Counted from the stretch's first letter, positions 40,035-48,720 are shown. The stretch is DNA of 64,000 nt from Paenibacillus athensensis (GCF_004514475.2 NZ_MYFO02000011.1:115795-179794), one strand, 5' to 3'. The notes: generated by a model not told the origin, from the letters alone. Program-made: numbers and translations.

Positions 40035-40595
40035 TCACAGCAGAAATTTTATCCCAAACGCCAGCAAAATCAACCCGCCGAACGCTTCGCCGTATTCGCC
40101 GACCCAACTGCCGACACGCCGGCCGACCAGCAATCCGGCTACCGACATCAGCCCGCCCACGGCGCCGAACGCCAGCACGGTCAGGGCGATATCCGAAGCG
40201 AACATGCCCAGCGATACGCCAACCGAAAACGAATCTACGCTGACGCTCAGCGCAAACACCAGCAGCCCCCAGATGGTGCGGTGATCGAAGGAAGCGGCTT
40301 CCTCCCCTTTTAACGAGCTGTAGACCATATGCGCGCCGAGCAAAATCAACAGGCAACCGCCCGCCCCCGAAGCGACATTGCCCAGCAAGGAGCCGACATA
40401 ATGGCCCGTAAACATGCCGATCAAGGGCATCACGATATGAAAAAGCGCAATGACGACGCTGATCTTGAGAATATCAAGCAGACGGATGCCCTTCATGCCC
40501 ATGCCGATGCCCAGCGAGAAAGCGTCCAAGCCCAACGCCACCGCCATAATCAGAATGGTCAACAGCTGCCCCCACTCCAAAGACGAATGCCACAT
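40035..40595 (-). CDS. mntP: Manganese efflux pump MntP family
   Basis: Six-span membrane protein (186 residues) with two repeated halves, each holding the conserved Asp: ALGLDAFSLGIGMG and SVSVDSFSVGVSLG. It exports Mn2+ in other bacteria. The open frame goes up to 40919, but that upstream part is Pro/Arg-rich non-gene sequence; ATG at 40595 gives MWHSSLEWGQLL and a normal MntP. The ribosome site is AAAGGGG, about 12 bases away. I looked for a yybP-ykoY Mn riboswitch upstream and did not find one. Confidence 0.88.
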   Translation of the reverse strand: MWHSSLEWGQLLTILIMAVALGLDAFSLGIGMGMKGIRLLDILKISVVIALFHIVMPLIGMFTGHYVGSLLGNVASGAGGCLLILLGAHMVYSSLKGEEAASFDHRTIWGLLVFALSVSVDSFSVGVSLGMFASDIALTVLAFGAVGGLMSVAGLLVGRRVGSWVGEYGEAFGGLILLAFGIKFLL

Positions 40596-40886
40596 TTCCG
40601 CCGTCAGCCCCTTTGTCCACGTTTTCTTGTACCCAAGATATGCGGACAACCGGACAAACATGCTAGCGGGTGGGACAAAGGCTCGACAAGACGACGGGTT
40701 CGGCGGTGGGGGCGAGGCAAAGTCGATCCTGCAAAAAAAGCGAATGGCAGCGAGCAAAAAAAACCGTCTGTAAACGAGAGGGACATGCGCCGGGACCACT
40801 TGGCGACAGGCCAGTGTCCGGGGCGCAGCGGCGGCGGTTGGCCCAGACAGCCGGAGAGTGACAGCATATGGGTATTGCGCGGCCTG

Positions 40887-41033
40887 CTCTGGCGGCCAGG
40901 GATGGCGCATGTGCGGCAAGGCGCAGCGATGGTGGATGTCCCCACACAGCCAGAGAATGACACATGTGTGCTATAGATTGAGCGGCCGTATCTCTGGCAG
41001 CCAGGGATGGCGCATGTGCGGCAAGGCGCAGCG
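40887..41033. repeat. Degenerate ~105-bp tandem repeat between mntP and tsaC
   Basis: The 467-bp gap 40596-41062 has no gene I can support. Its right half holds two units about 105 bp apart; a 42-bp core (40887-40928 and 40992-41033) matches with one mismatch, and looser matches (ACAGCCGGAGAGTGACA versus ACAGCCAGAGAATGACA) continue outside it. A third, more decayed unit may start near 40785. Confidence 0.8.
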
Positions 41034-41062
41034 TGCGGCGGTTGTCCGGTTGGCCGTGCTGC

Positions 41063-42142
41063 CTACAACCGGACGACATCATGAGCCGCCGCTTTGCGCA
41101 GGCGGTTCATGATGGCGAGGCCGAGGCCCGTTTCCGGGCAGGCCTCGGCCCAGATTTGGGCGATGCCCGCTTCATCAAAGCGGCGCAGCGCCACATACAG
41201 CCCGCGCGCAATGCTCGCGGGCTCAGCAAGGCTGCCGCAGACTTGCACGCAGTCTGCGCGGTACAGGTCGGCGTGCTCCGCATAGGTGAGCACGCCGACC
41301 GTTTCGCCGCGAGCGGCGGCGACATCCAGCTCGCGCTGGATCCAGGCCGCTACCTGTTCAGGGACATCGCCCTGAACGAGTCGCATGCGGCCTTGCGGCG
41401 CATAGTGCGCGTACTTCATGCCGGGCGCGCGCGGCGCCTCGACCGGCTCGGCGTCGCTGCCGCGCGCCGGCTCATGCACCGCCGCGCCCGGCAACGCGCG
41501 GCGCAGCGCATCCACGGTGACCCCGCCGGGGCGGAGGACGAACCAGTCGTCCCCGACCCGCTCCACCACCGTGGATTCCACGCCGACGCCGGTCGCGCCG
41601 CCGTCGAGCAGCCCCCCGATGCGGCCGTCGAGATCGGCACGCACATGCGCGGCCGTCGTCGGACTCGGCCGCCCCGAGCGGTTGGCGCTAGGCGCAGCAA
41701 CCGGGCAACCGGCCGCACGCAGCAGCCGCAGCGCCAGCGGGTGATCGGGCATGCGCACGCCCACCGTCGGAAGGCCGGCCGTCACGAGCGGCGACACGCT
41801 GCCCTCACGCACCGGCAGCACCAGCGTCAACGGCCCCGGCCAGAACGCGGCCATCAGCTGCCGATGCCCCTCGCTCATCGCGCCCGGCGCAACCAGCGCC
41901 TCCAGCTGCGCGAGATCGGCAATATGGACAATCAGCGGATTGTCCGAGGGCCGCCCTTTGGCGGCAAAAATCCCCCGCACCGCCTGATCGCTGCCCGCAT
42001 CCGCGCCCAGCCCGTATACCGTTTCGGTCGGAAAAGCAACCGTCTCGCCGCTTTGGAGCAGCGAAGCCGCCTCGGTCAGCTCCTGATCCGAGACGGCAGT
42101 AGTCATATCCCAATAGATTGTCACGTTGCGATCCATCCTCAT
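41063..42142 (-). CDS. tsaC: L-threonylcarbamoyladenylate synthase (Sua5/YwlC type)
   Basis: Makes threonylcarbamoyl-AMP for t6A37 of ANN-decoding tRNAs. 359 residues: the YrdC domain (FPTETVYGLGADA, AAKGRPSDNPLIVHI, PVAAPSANRSGRPSPT, TGVGVESTVV) plus the C-terminal Sua5 domain after a linker (GMKYAHYAPQG). It uses ATG at 42142, 22 bp after the spoIIR stop; the ribosome site is weak. Adjacent to spoIIR exactly as B. subtilis ywlC. Confidence 0.93.
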   Translation of the reverse strand: MRMDRNVTIYWDMTTAVSDQELTEAASLLQSGETVAFPTETVYGLGADAGSDQAVRGIFAAKGRPSDNPLIVHIADLAQLEALVAPGAMSEGHRQLMAAFWPGPLTLVLPVREGSVSPLVTAGLPTVGVRMPDHPLALRLLRAAGCPVAAPSANRSGRPSPTTAAHVRADLDGRIGGLLDGGATGVGVESTVVERVGDDWFVLRPGGVTVDALRRALPGAAVHEPARGSDAEPVEAPRAPGMKYAHYAPQGRMRLVQGDVPEQVAAWIQRELDVAAARGETVGVLTYAEHADLYRADCVQVCGSLAEPASIARGLYVALRRFDEAGIAQIWAEACPETGLGLAIMNRLRKAAAHDVVRL

Positions 42143-42164
42143 CCGATCGGACGGTTCGAACCTT

Positions 42165-42923
42165 TTAGCTGAACCAGCCGATTACTTTTTGCAGCATATC
42201 CCATAAGAAAAATCGTACTTCCGGCTTGTCGTTTCCGCTCGCAGCGCCGTCGCCCGAAGCATCGGCCTGATCGGCTTTCGCTTTGCCTGCAGCACCGGCT
42301 TTGCCCCCGTCAGCGTGGGCTGCCTTGTCCGTGCCGGAAGCTTTTGCCGAAGCGCTTTGGCTTTTGCCTTGGCCCTCTGCCTTCGAAGCCGCCGGCTCGG
42401 CCGCAACCGCTTCGCCGGACACCGAATCCACGAAGCACAGCGGCGGGAACAGCACGCACCACCAATTTTGACCCTGGCCCTCACCAATGATCACCCGCAG
42501 CGCCTCGTAGTCGCCGGCCGGATACACCTCGTCGCCGTACATTTTGGTCGGGAACGGAACTACGCCCAGCTCCACCGTATGCGAATAGCGGTAGCCGCGC
42601 TCCGCGATCATGCGGCCCACCAGCTCGTCAAACTCCGGCAAATGCGCCTGCACCACAGCCCGCGCCTCTTCTATCGTATGCGGGCCGGTCACCCAATCCT
42701 GCATGCGCGCCACAATCGCATCGCGAATTTCGCGTTTGAGCGCCTGATCCTGCGGAGCGTCCGAATTGGCGAGAATCCGCAGCCGGATCGACTCTTTGGG
42801 AATCGTCGGCGTCACGACCGCCGCATTCGTTCGGTTGGCATCCCAACACGCCATCATCACCATAAGTGCAAAAGCTACAAAAAAGAAATGACGGAAAGAT
42901 GGACGACGCTCACGTTTGACCAT
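42165..42923 (-). CDS. spoIIR: SpoIIR, forespore-to-mother-cell signalling protein
   Basis: Secreted from the forespore into the intermembrane space, where it triggers SpoIIGA to process pro-sigma E. 252 residues: signal/anchor (about 12-30), the SpoIIR domain (IRLRILANSDAPQDQALKR, GVVPFPTKMYGDEVYPAG, NWWCVLFPPLCFVD) and the short conserved tail VRFFLWDMLQKVI. Between domain and tail lies a 70-residue Ala/Lys/Gly/Ser-rich insert (about 168-238). The ATG at 42923 has GAGAGGGG upstream; the frame is open to 42992. A near-perfect sigma-F promoter lies at 42956-42985. Confidence 0.94.
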   Translation of the reverse strand: MVKRERRPSFRHFFFVAFALMVMMACWDANRTNAAVVTPTIPKESIRLRILANSDAPQDQALKREIRDAIVARMQDWVTGPHTIEEARAVVQAHLPEFDELVGRMIAERGYRYSHTVELGVVPFPTKMYGDEVYPAGDYEALRVIIGEGQGQNWWCVLFPPLCFVDSVSGEAVAAEPAASKAEGQGKSQSASAKASGTDKAAHADGGKAGAAGKAKADQADASGDGAASGNDKPEVRFFLWDMLQKVIGWFS

Positions 42924-42955
42924 TGGAATAGCCCCTCTCGTACTCTGGTATCTAT

Positions 42956-42985
42956 CAGTATGACCAGAAAGAGATGAGGATAAAC
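42956..42985 (-). promoter_or_regulatory. Predicted sigma-F promoter of spoIIR
   Basis: Minus-strand GTTTA (consensus GYATA, 4 of 5), a 15-base spacer, then GGTCATACTG, which matches all defined positions of GGnnAnAnTR. It is 33 bp upstream of the spoIIR ATG. spoIIR is transcribed by sigma F in B. subtilis. Confidence 0.78.
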
Positions 42986-43269
42986 CTAGCAATCTATGAA
43001 TATTTCAAAAAAATAGAATAGGCCGGGTACGCCAGGTCGTTGCGGCAAAAAAAACCGCACGGGTCTGACAGCCGCCGTACAGACGTCACCGCGCTCCGGG
43101 AGTCGCACTCCGTGCCGGCGCTGATATGCGCACCGCAGCCGACCGCTTGGCTCTGCGACCAGCCGCGCTGTGTGGAGCCTGACGCCAGCAGCCTGAAGGA
43201 CCACGCGCGGACTTCCACGGCAAACAAACCTTTGTGCCTCCCTCACAGGTGAAGCTGCTTGCCAGATAG

Positions 43270-43491
43270 CCTTGCACCGACGCACCGGGTGCGACGCGCA
43301 ATCCAATTACCAGCGCAGTTGGAGCCTTACACTGCCTCAGCGCGCGAATACCCTGCAACTCCACAATGCAACGGCTACAACCTTGCACCGACGAATCGGA
43401 CGCGACGCGAAATCCAATTACCAACGCCGTTGAGAGCCTTACACTACCTCAGCGCACGAATACCCCTGCAATCCCACGGCGCAACGGGTCC
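43270..43491. repeat. 111-bp imperfect tandem repeat between spoIIR and prmC
   Basis: The 713-bp gap 42924-43636 holds the spoIIR promoter, this repeat and a ychF-derived fragment, but no gene I can support. Units 43270-43380 and 43381-43491 start CCTTGCACCGACG and share AATCCAATTACCA, GAGCCTTACACT and CCTCAGCGC blocks at the same offset, with identity near 80%. Confidence 0.85.
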
Positions 43492-43576
43492 TCCGCAGAC
43501 TGTCCGGCCGCCTGCCGCCCGGCACGGACCGCATGTCCCACTCGCCGCCGAACAGCGCTTGCCGCGCTAGCGGCTG

Positions 43577-43626
43577 CCACGCTGCGCGCCGGCTGGTCGT
43601 TGTACAGCGCCTCTTTGATGCGCTCC
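43577..43626 (-). repeat. 50-bp exact copy of an internal ychF segment, just after prmC
   Basis: Identical over 50 bases to 46320-46369 inside ychF, same orientation. It ends 10 bp from the prmC stop codon. In ychF the sequence codes for [16 protein letters not shown]; here it is not in a supported gene. Flanks diverge at once on both sides. Confidence 0.92.
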
Positions 43627-43636
43627 TGCGACTCCG

Positions 43637-44524
43637 TCAGCGCAACTCCGGCTCGCGCACAGCGATCACGTGCCGGTCAATGCCGGCGAGATCCCGCACG
43701 AAGCGGATCTCGCTCCACTCGGCGGCGGTGCGCAGCATCGCCGCCACCGCTTCCGCTTGCCCGATGCCGACCTCCAGCCCGACCAGTGTCGGGAGCTTCG
43801 GCAGCAGCGGCAGCGCGGCGATCAGCCGGCGGTAGAGGACGAGTCCGTCCGGGCCGCCGGCCAAGGCTGTGTGCGGCTCATACAGCCGCACCTCGGGCTG
43901 CAGCGCCGGAACGTCGCTCTCCGGGATATACGGTGGATTCGACACCAGTATATCCGGAGCGAGACGGCGCTGCAGGTACGGCTGGAGCAGGTCCCCCTCC
44001 AGCCAATCGATCCGCGCAGCCACGCCGTGGCGCTGCGCGTTCAGCTTCGCCATCTCCAGCGCGGCGGCGGAGATGTCGCTTGCGCACACGCGCCAGCTTG
44101 GGCGCGCGTGCGCCGCCGTCACCGGGATCGCACCGCTCCCGGTGCCGATATCCGCAAGCAGCGGCGCGCCTTGCGGGAACAGCCGCGAGCCCTCGTGAAG
44201 CATCGCTTCCACGAGGAGCTCGGTCTCCGGGCGCGGAATCAGCACCGCGCCGTTCACCTGGAACGAAAGGCCGTAAAACTCCTGCTCGCCGATGATATAT
44301 TGCACCGGCTCGCCTGCGGCCTTTCGTTCCACCATGCGGCGCCAGGCGTCCGCCAGCGCCGGGTCTAGCGGCTCCTGCCAGCGCAACAGGAGCTCCGTCC
44401 GGCTCCAGCCCAGCAGATGCTGGAGCAGCAGCTCGGCGCAGGACGCGCTATCCGCCACGCCCCGCGCCGCCAAAAAAGAAGAAGCCTCCACATAGGCTTC
44501 TCTAATCGAACCGGCCTGCGTCAT
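43637..44524 (-). CDS. prmC: Peptide chain release factor N5-glutamine methyltransferase PrmC
   Basis: Methylates the Gln of the GGQ motif in release factors, including PrfA encoded immediately upstream. 295 residues: N-terminal helical domain, SAM-binding motif [14 protein letters not shown] and substrate motif [13 protein letters not shown]. Its start overlaps the prfA stop by 4 bp. A second, diverged HemK family member lies at 53760-54554. Confidence 0.95.
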   Translation of the reverse strand: MTQAGSIREAYVEASSFLAARGVADSASCAELLLQHLLGWSRTELLLRWQEPLDPALADAWRRMVERKAAGEPVQYIIGEQEFYGLSFQVNGAVLIPRPETELLVEAMLHEGSRLFPQGAPLLADIGTGSGAIPVTAAHARPSWRVCASDISAAALEMAKLNAQRHGVAARIDWLEGDLLQPYLQRRLAPDILVSNPPYIPESDVPALQPEVRLYEPHTALAGGPDGLVLYRRLIAALPLLPKLPTLVGLEVGIGQAEAVAAMLRTAAEWSEIRFVRDLAGIDRHVIAVREPELR

Positions 44525-45600
44525 CCGATCGCTTGCTCCCCTTTTTCCAGCAGCTCCGATTGCGCAGCCAGCGTCAGCGCCGACACGATTTCGTCCATGT
44601 CGCCGTTGAGCACCGTATCGAGCCGATGCAGCGTCAGCCCGATCCGATGATCGGTGATGCGGCTCTGCGGGAAGTTGTACGTACGAATCCGCTCGCTGCG
44701 GTCGCCCGTGCCGACCTTGCTTTTCCGTTCGCCGGCGTACTTCGCTTCCTCTTCCTCGCGCATCTTGTCAAAAATCCGCGCGCGCAGCACCTGCAGCGCC
44801 TTCTCTTTGTTCGAGTTCTGCGATTTGCCGTCCTGACACGTCGCCACAATCCCCGTCGGAATGTGCGTCACCCGCACCGCCGATTTCGTCGTGTTGACCG
44901 ACTGGCCGCCCGCGCCGCTGGAACAGAACGTATCTACGCGAATATCGGCGTCATTGATTTCAATTTCAATGTCCTCTGCTTCCGGCATCACGACAACCGT
45001 CGACGTCGACGTATGAATACGGCCGCCGGACTCTGTAACCGGGATACGCTGCACGCGGTGCGCGCCGCTCTCGAATTTCAGCTTGCTGAATGCGCCCTTG
45101 CCGGAAATCATGAAAATAATCTCCTTGAAGCCGCCCAGATCGTTCAGGTTGGCGTCCAGCACTTCCGTTTTCCAGCCTTGAACATCCGCATAACGCGTGT
45201 ACATACGGTACAGATCGGCGGCAAACAAAGCCGCTTCATCGCCGCCCGCCGCGCCGCGAATTTCCACGATGACGTTTTTGTCGTCATTCGGGTCCTTGGG
45301 CATCATCAGCACCTTCAGCTTTTCTTCCAGCTCCGTCGAGCGTTCGCCAAGCTCCTCAATCTCCATTTTGACCAGCTCGCGCATTTCCTCGTCCAGCTTT
45401 TCGTTTTGCATCAGCTTGGCCGCTTCCAGCTGCTCTGACACGCTTTTGTATTCCGTATAAGCGTCGTAGGCTTCCTGCAGGTCCGACTGCTCCTTGGAAT
45501 ACTCCCGCAGCTTTTTCGTATCGCTCGTTACATCCGGATCGCACAGCAGCTCGCTCAATTTCTCATAGCGATCCGCCAGCGCTTGAAGTCGATCTAACAT
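44521..45600 (-). CDS. prfA: Peptide chain release factor 1
   Basis: Recognises UAA and UAG and releases the peptide. 359 residues with GGQ in [18 protein letters not shown]. The stop-codon recognition site lies in the central domain ([17 protein letters not shown]). AAGGGAG precedes the ATG. It is translationally coupled to prmC. The 162 bp before it, toward ychF, show no recognisable feature. Confidence 0.96.
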   Translation of the reverse strand: MLDRLQALADRYEKLSELLCDPDVTSDTKKLREYSKEQSDLQEAYDAYTEYKSVSEQLEAAKLMQNEKLDEEMRELVKMEIEELGERSTELEEKLKVLMMPKDPNDDKNVIVEIRGAAGGDEAALFAADLYRMYTRYADVQGWKTEVLDANLNDLGGFKEIIFMISGKGAFSKLKFESGAHRVQRIPVTESGGRIHTSTSTVVVMPEAEDIEIEINDADIRVDTFCSSGAGGQSVNTTKSAVRVTHIPTGIVATCQDGKSQNSNKEKALQVLRARIFDKMREEEEAKYAGERKSKVGTGDRSERIRTYNFPQSRITDHRIGLTLHRLDTVLNGDMDEIVSALTLAAQSELLEKGEQAIG

Positions 45601-45762
45601 TTCGGATCACTCCCTTGCTTTTTTATAGTGGTTCCACACCAGACTACCTTTATATACAAACAGCATCGCCAACCGCGGCAAAAAGCAGTGCCTGCGCCCA
45701 AGAGGTTCACTGCCCGTCCCCCCGTAGCGGCTCCTGCTTCCCGCGTTGTAGCCCGATTCTAT

Positions 45763-46863
45763 CTAAACGTTGAAACGGAAATGCATGACGTCTCCGTCCT
45801 GCACCACATATTCCTTACCCTCCAGCCGCAGCTGGCCTTTCTCCTTGGCCGCATTCATCGAACCCGCCTGATTCAGATCACCGTACGAAACCACCTCGGC
45901 GCGAATGAAGCCGCGTTCGAAATCGGAGTGAATGACGCCCGCTGCTTGCGGCGCCTTCGTTCCTTTGCGGATCGTCCAGGCCCGCACTTCCTGCACCCCG
46001 GCCGTGAAATACGTGTACAAGCCGAGCAGCCGGTAAGCCGCTTTGATCAGACGGTTCAAGCCGGATTCCTGCAAGCCCAGCTCCTCCAGGAACAGCACTT
46101 TTTCTTCCTCATCCAGCTCGGCGATTTCCGCTTCGACCTTGGCGCTGATCGGCACGACCTCGGCGCCCTCCTTGGCCGCGTATTCCCGCACTTTTTTAAC
46201 GTTCGGATTATCCTCGGCAGAGGCTACCTCATCCTCGCGGACGTTGGCTGCATACAGGATCGGCTTGATGGTCAGCAAATGCAGCTCGCGAATGAGCGCG
46301 CGCTCGTCCTCGCTCAGCTCCACGCTGCGCGCCGGCTGGTCGTTGTACAGCGCCTCTTTGATGCGCTCCAGGCACTCTACCTCGGCCGCGTACTTCTTGT
46401 CGCCGCCCTTCATATTTTTGCGCGAGCGGTCGATCCGTTTCTCTACCGAATCGATATCGGCGAGAATCAACTCCAGATTGATCGTTTCAATATCGCCGAT
46501 CGGATCAACCTTGCCGGATACGTGAGTGATGTTCTCGTCCTCAAAGCAGCGCACCACGTGCACAATGGCGTCAACCTCGCGAATGTGAGCCAGGAATTTA
46601 TTGCCCAAGCCCTCGCCCTTGCTCGCGCCCTTCACCAGACCCGCAATATCAACAAATTCGAAAGCCGTCGGTACGATCCGGTTCGGCACCACGATCTCCG
46701 CCAGCCGCTGCATTCTTTCGTCCGGTACCTCCACGACGCCTACGTTCGGATCGATGGTGCAAAACGGGTAGTTCGCCGATTCGGCCCCCGCTTGTGTAAT
46801 CGCATTAAACAGTGTCGATTTCCCTACGTTCGGCAAACCGACGATCCCGCAAGACAGACCCAT
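45763..46863 (-). CDS. ychF: Redox-regulated ATPase YchF (OBG family)
   Basis: P-loop NTPase that prefers ATP and binds ribosomes. 366 residues: G1 [19 protein letters not shown]3 region [19 protein letters not shown], a central coiled coil, and a C-terminal TGS domain (TFAKLIKA-like region, [16 protein letters not shown]). AAGGAG lies upstream of the ATG. It carries the source copy (46320-46369) of the 50-bp duplicated segment. In B. subtilis its homologue sits left of oriC. Confidence 0.95.
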   Translation of the reverse strand: MGLSCGIVGLPNVGKSTLFNAITQAGAESANYPFCTIDPNVGVVEVPDERMQRLAEIVVPNRIVPTAFEFVDIAGLVKGASKGEGLGNKFLAHIREVDAIVHVVRCFEDENITHVSGKVDPIGDIETINLELILADIDSVEKRIDRSRKNMKGGDKKYAAEVECLERIKEALYNDQPARSVELSEDERALIRELHLLTIKPILYAANVREDEVASAEDNPNVKKVREYAAKEGAEVVPISAKVEAEIAELDEEEKVLFLEELGLQESGLNRLIKAAYRLLGLYTYFTAGVQEVRAWTIRKGTKAPQAAGVIHSDFERGFIRAEVVSYGDLNQAGSMNAAKEKGQLRLEGKEYVVQDGDVMHFRFNV

Positions 46864-46976
46864 TTATGTTTACAACTCCTTGATTCTGAATTTTGTCAAA
46901 TTTCACTTAGAACATTATATATTAGTCAGCACCCATTGTCACTTATCCAACGGCGCGGCCCCGCTTTTATTTTCAC

Positions 46977-47011
46977 AAAAAAACCTGCCGCTACTCGCTA
47001 GCGACAGGTTT
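46977..47011 (-). terminator. Rho-independent terminator overlapping the end of the PilZ gene
   Basis: Minus-strand stem AACCTGTCGCTA / TAGCGGCAGGTT with a short GCGAG loop and TTTTTT. The stop codon of the PilZ gene lies inside the hairpin. Confidence 0.88.
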
Positions 47012-47725
47012 CTTGCTGACGGCTTTCATATGGCTCTCTTCGCGTTTTCTCACAAAATACGTTTCAACCTGCGACTTCAAGATAAACGCCCGCAGCGCGT
47101 TCGTTTTCTCCCGCGGTACCTCAATGTATTTGGCGCCGTAATACAGGCCTGAATCGAGCGTTTCTTTGCGTACCACCTCGGCAATGCACGGCATGCTGAA
47201 TCCGAGATTCAACTCGACTTCCAATCGCGTCTGATTTTCAATCAGCAGATTGCTGTCCAGTGTAAAACCGATCCCGCTCATGCTGATATTCTTGATCGAA
47301 ATGCCCATTGGCTTCTCCAGCCGCTGGCGGCGGCTGCGAATGGTATCGTGCAAGGTGTGAAGCACCCCGCCCTGGGTAATATCGATGCGGGGGAAATCCC
47401 GCTTTTCGGTGAATTTCTTGCGATTCTCTGGCGGATTGATCACGATCAGCGCACCGTTATCTTTGGCGACGATGGTCGACTCAAATACAAAAAGACCCGA
47501 TTTCGTATAGACGGTCAGCTTCACTTTGTCGCCCAGATGGAACACATTATATTGCGGCAGCTCGACCTCAATAATATCGCCAAGGGCATACGTCAGAATA
47601 CCGGTAGCTACGAAATCCTTTTTCTCCAAAACGGTTTTGCTGTCAATTAATACAGCGGCATCGCTGCCTTCCTTGCTTCCATAAAATTGAGAGGGCTCAC
47701 TTTCGTACATTTTTCTGATTAACAT
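46991..47725 (-). CDS. PilZ-domain protein, YcgR/YpfA-like c-di-GMP receptor
   Basis: About 244 residues: an N-terminal YcgR-like beta domain (about 45-105) and a C-terminal PilZ domain starting at KRDFPRI, which supplies the RxxxR arginine motif, followed by the D/NxSxxG motif ISMSGIG. Such proteins bind c-di-GMP and slow or stop flagella or tune exopolysaccharide. The start ATG at 47725 has AAGGAAG upstream; the frame is open to 47734. The 5' leader holds a c-di-GMP-I riboswitch and terminator, so both the gene and its product respond to the same second messenger. Confidence 0.88.
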   Translation of the reverse strand: MLIRKMYESEPSQFYGSKEGSDAAVLIDSKTVLEKKDFVATGILTYALGDIIEVELPQYNVFHLGDKVKLTVYTKSGLFVFESTIVAKDNGALIVINPPENRKKFTEKRDFPRIDITQGGVLHTLHDTIRSRRQRLEKPMGISIKNISMSGIGFTLDSNLLIENQTRLEVELNLGFSMPCIAEVVRKETLDSGLYYGAKYIEVPREKTNALRAFILKSQVETYFVRKREESHMKAVSKKPVASE

Positions 47726-47777
47726 GAATCCCACTTCCTTTTGTCATATGGTTACAAGACTTCACACACCGTTAACG

Positions 47778-47817
47778 AAAAAAAAATAGACCACCCCTCA
47801 TAACGAGAGCAGCCCAT
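47778..47817 (-). terminator. Expression-platform terminator of the c-di-GMP riboswitch
   Basis: Minus-strand hairpin GGGCTGCTCTC-GTTAT-GAGGGGTGGTC (about 12 pairs with G-U pairs and one bulged G) followed by TATTTTTTTTT. It lies between the aptamer and the PilZ gene, about 52 bp before the start codon. Confidence 0.75.
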
Positions 47818-47837
47818 TACCTACACATCGAGTAGAT

Positions 47838-47925
47838 TTTCGGTAACCAGGCTGTCATAGTTCCAGCGGAACGTTAGACCCTCAGCTTTGCGTCCTTGCC
47901 TTTCAGCAAGTTTGCCATTGTCGAA
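47838..47925 (-). ncRNA. c-di-GMP-I (GEMM-I) riboswitch
   Basis: Read on the minus strand, the leader shows the GEMM-I conserved core in order: GGCAAAC, a hairpin capped by GAAA (GCTGAAAGGC), GGACGCAAAGC, the receptor side GGGTCTAACG, CTATGACAGCC and closing GGTTACCG. Those are the elements that form the c-di-GMP pocket and the tetraloop-receptor contact. A terminator hairpin follows 20 bp downstream. Whether it is an ON or OFF switch cannot be told by eye. Confidence 0.9.
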
Positions 47926-48114
47926 CCTAGTATGAAGTTGTGAGTTTTATCGCCAACCGCTGGTAAAAAAGACCTATTGTACTCCTTAGTATACCTACAG
48001 ATGAGCATGATTTCAATGAGTTATTTCGCACTTTTCGTATATTTTTGACTCTTTTGCAGAATTTTTTTCCTAAAAATATTGCTTTCCCCAGTTCCAGTCC
48101 CTAAAATGAACAAA

Positions 48115-48234
48115 GTATCCACAACAATCCGAGTTATCAACATGCTTATCCACAGGTTGTTAACAACGAATGCTTGTTCTATCTTTATGCACATGTGGAT
48201 AAAAATATTCTTGCGAGGTGTCCCCTGTGGATGA
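48115..48234. promoter_or_regulatory. DnaA-box cluster upstream of tadA
   Basis: Five 9-mers within 120 bp: two exact TTATCCACA boxes (48146-48154 plus; 48194-48202 minus) and three with one mismatch (GTATCCACA 48115-48123, TTATCAACA 48134-48142, TGTGGATGA 48226-48234). The perfect palindrome GTTGTTAACAAC (48156-48167) sits between them. An AT-rich stretch (about 48000-48110) lies to the left. Confidence 0.75.
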
Positions 48235-48685
48235 ACATCATTTTTGGATGCAAGCAGCAATAGCCGAAGCTCGCAAAGCCGAAGCGGTCCGCGAGGTGCC
48301 GATCGGCGCTGTCATCGTCCGCGACGGACGTATTATCGGCCGCGGCTACAATCTGCGGGAAACCACGCTTGATCCGACCGCTCACGCCGAGATGATTGCC
48401 ATTCGTGAGGCCAGCGAAGCGCTGCAGGCCTGGCGGCTGCTCGATTGCCGCTTGTACGTAACGCTGGAGCCCTGCCCGATGTGCGCGGGCGCCATTGTGC
48501 AGTCGCGGATCCCGCAAGTGATATACGGAACGACCGATCCGAAAGCCGGATGCGCCGGCACGCTGATGAATCTGCTGCAGGAAGAACGCTTCAATCATCG
48601 TACCGAGGTGGTGAGCGGTGTACTGCAAGCGGAGTGCGCAGCGCTCCTGACTGATTTTTTCCGAAAACTGCGAACCAAAGGTTAG
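48227..48685 (+). CDS. tadA: tRNA-specific adenosine deaminase TadA
   Basis: Converts A34 to inosine in tRNA-Arg(ACG). 152 residues, cytidine-deaminase fold with zinc ligands and proton shuttle in TAHAEMIAIREA (H53, E55) and PCPMCAGAI (C83, C86). The GTG at 48227 has GAGGTG 6 bases upstream and is chosen; another GTG at 48218 lies inside that site. In B. subtilis tadA is followed by the SRP RNA and dnaX; neither is seen here. It is one of the few genes pointing toward the presumed origin. Confidence 0.93.
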   Translation: MDEHHFWMQAAIAEARKAEAVREVPIGAVIVRDGRIIGRGYNLRETTLDPTAHAEMIAIREASEALQAWRLLDCRLYVTLEPCPMCAGAIVQSRIPQVIYGTTDPKAGCAGTLMNLLQEERFNHRTEVVSGVLQAECAALLTDFFRKLRTKG

Positions 48686-48720
48686 CTCTCTTTGCGAAAG
48701 GATAACGTGATACAGGTCCG

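Noticed and set aside
40596..40800. yybP-ykoY Mn riboswitch before mntP
   Set aside because: The conserved loop sequences of that riboswitch were not found on the minus strand.
40596..40919. Upstream extension of MntP and of other genes (GlyA, RpiB, MurA, NuoB, AtpG)
   Set aside because: Extensions lack family similarity; better ribosome sites and standard lengths support the internal starts used.
43366..44295. Plus-strand 309-residue frame across the repeats and prmC
   Set aside because: Runs antisense through prmC, has Arg/Pro/Ala bias and no recognisable domain.
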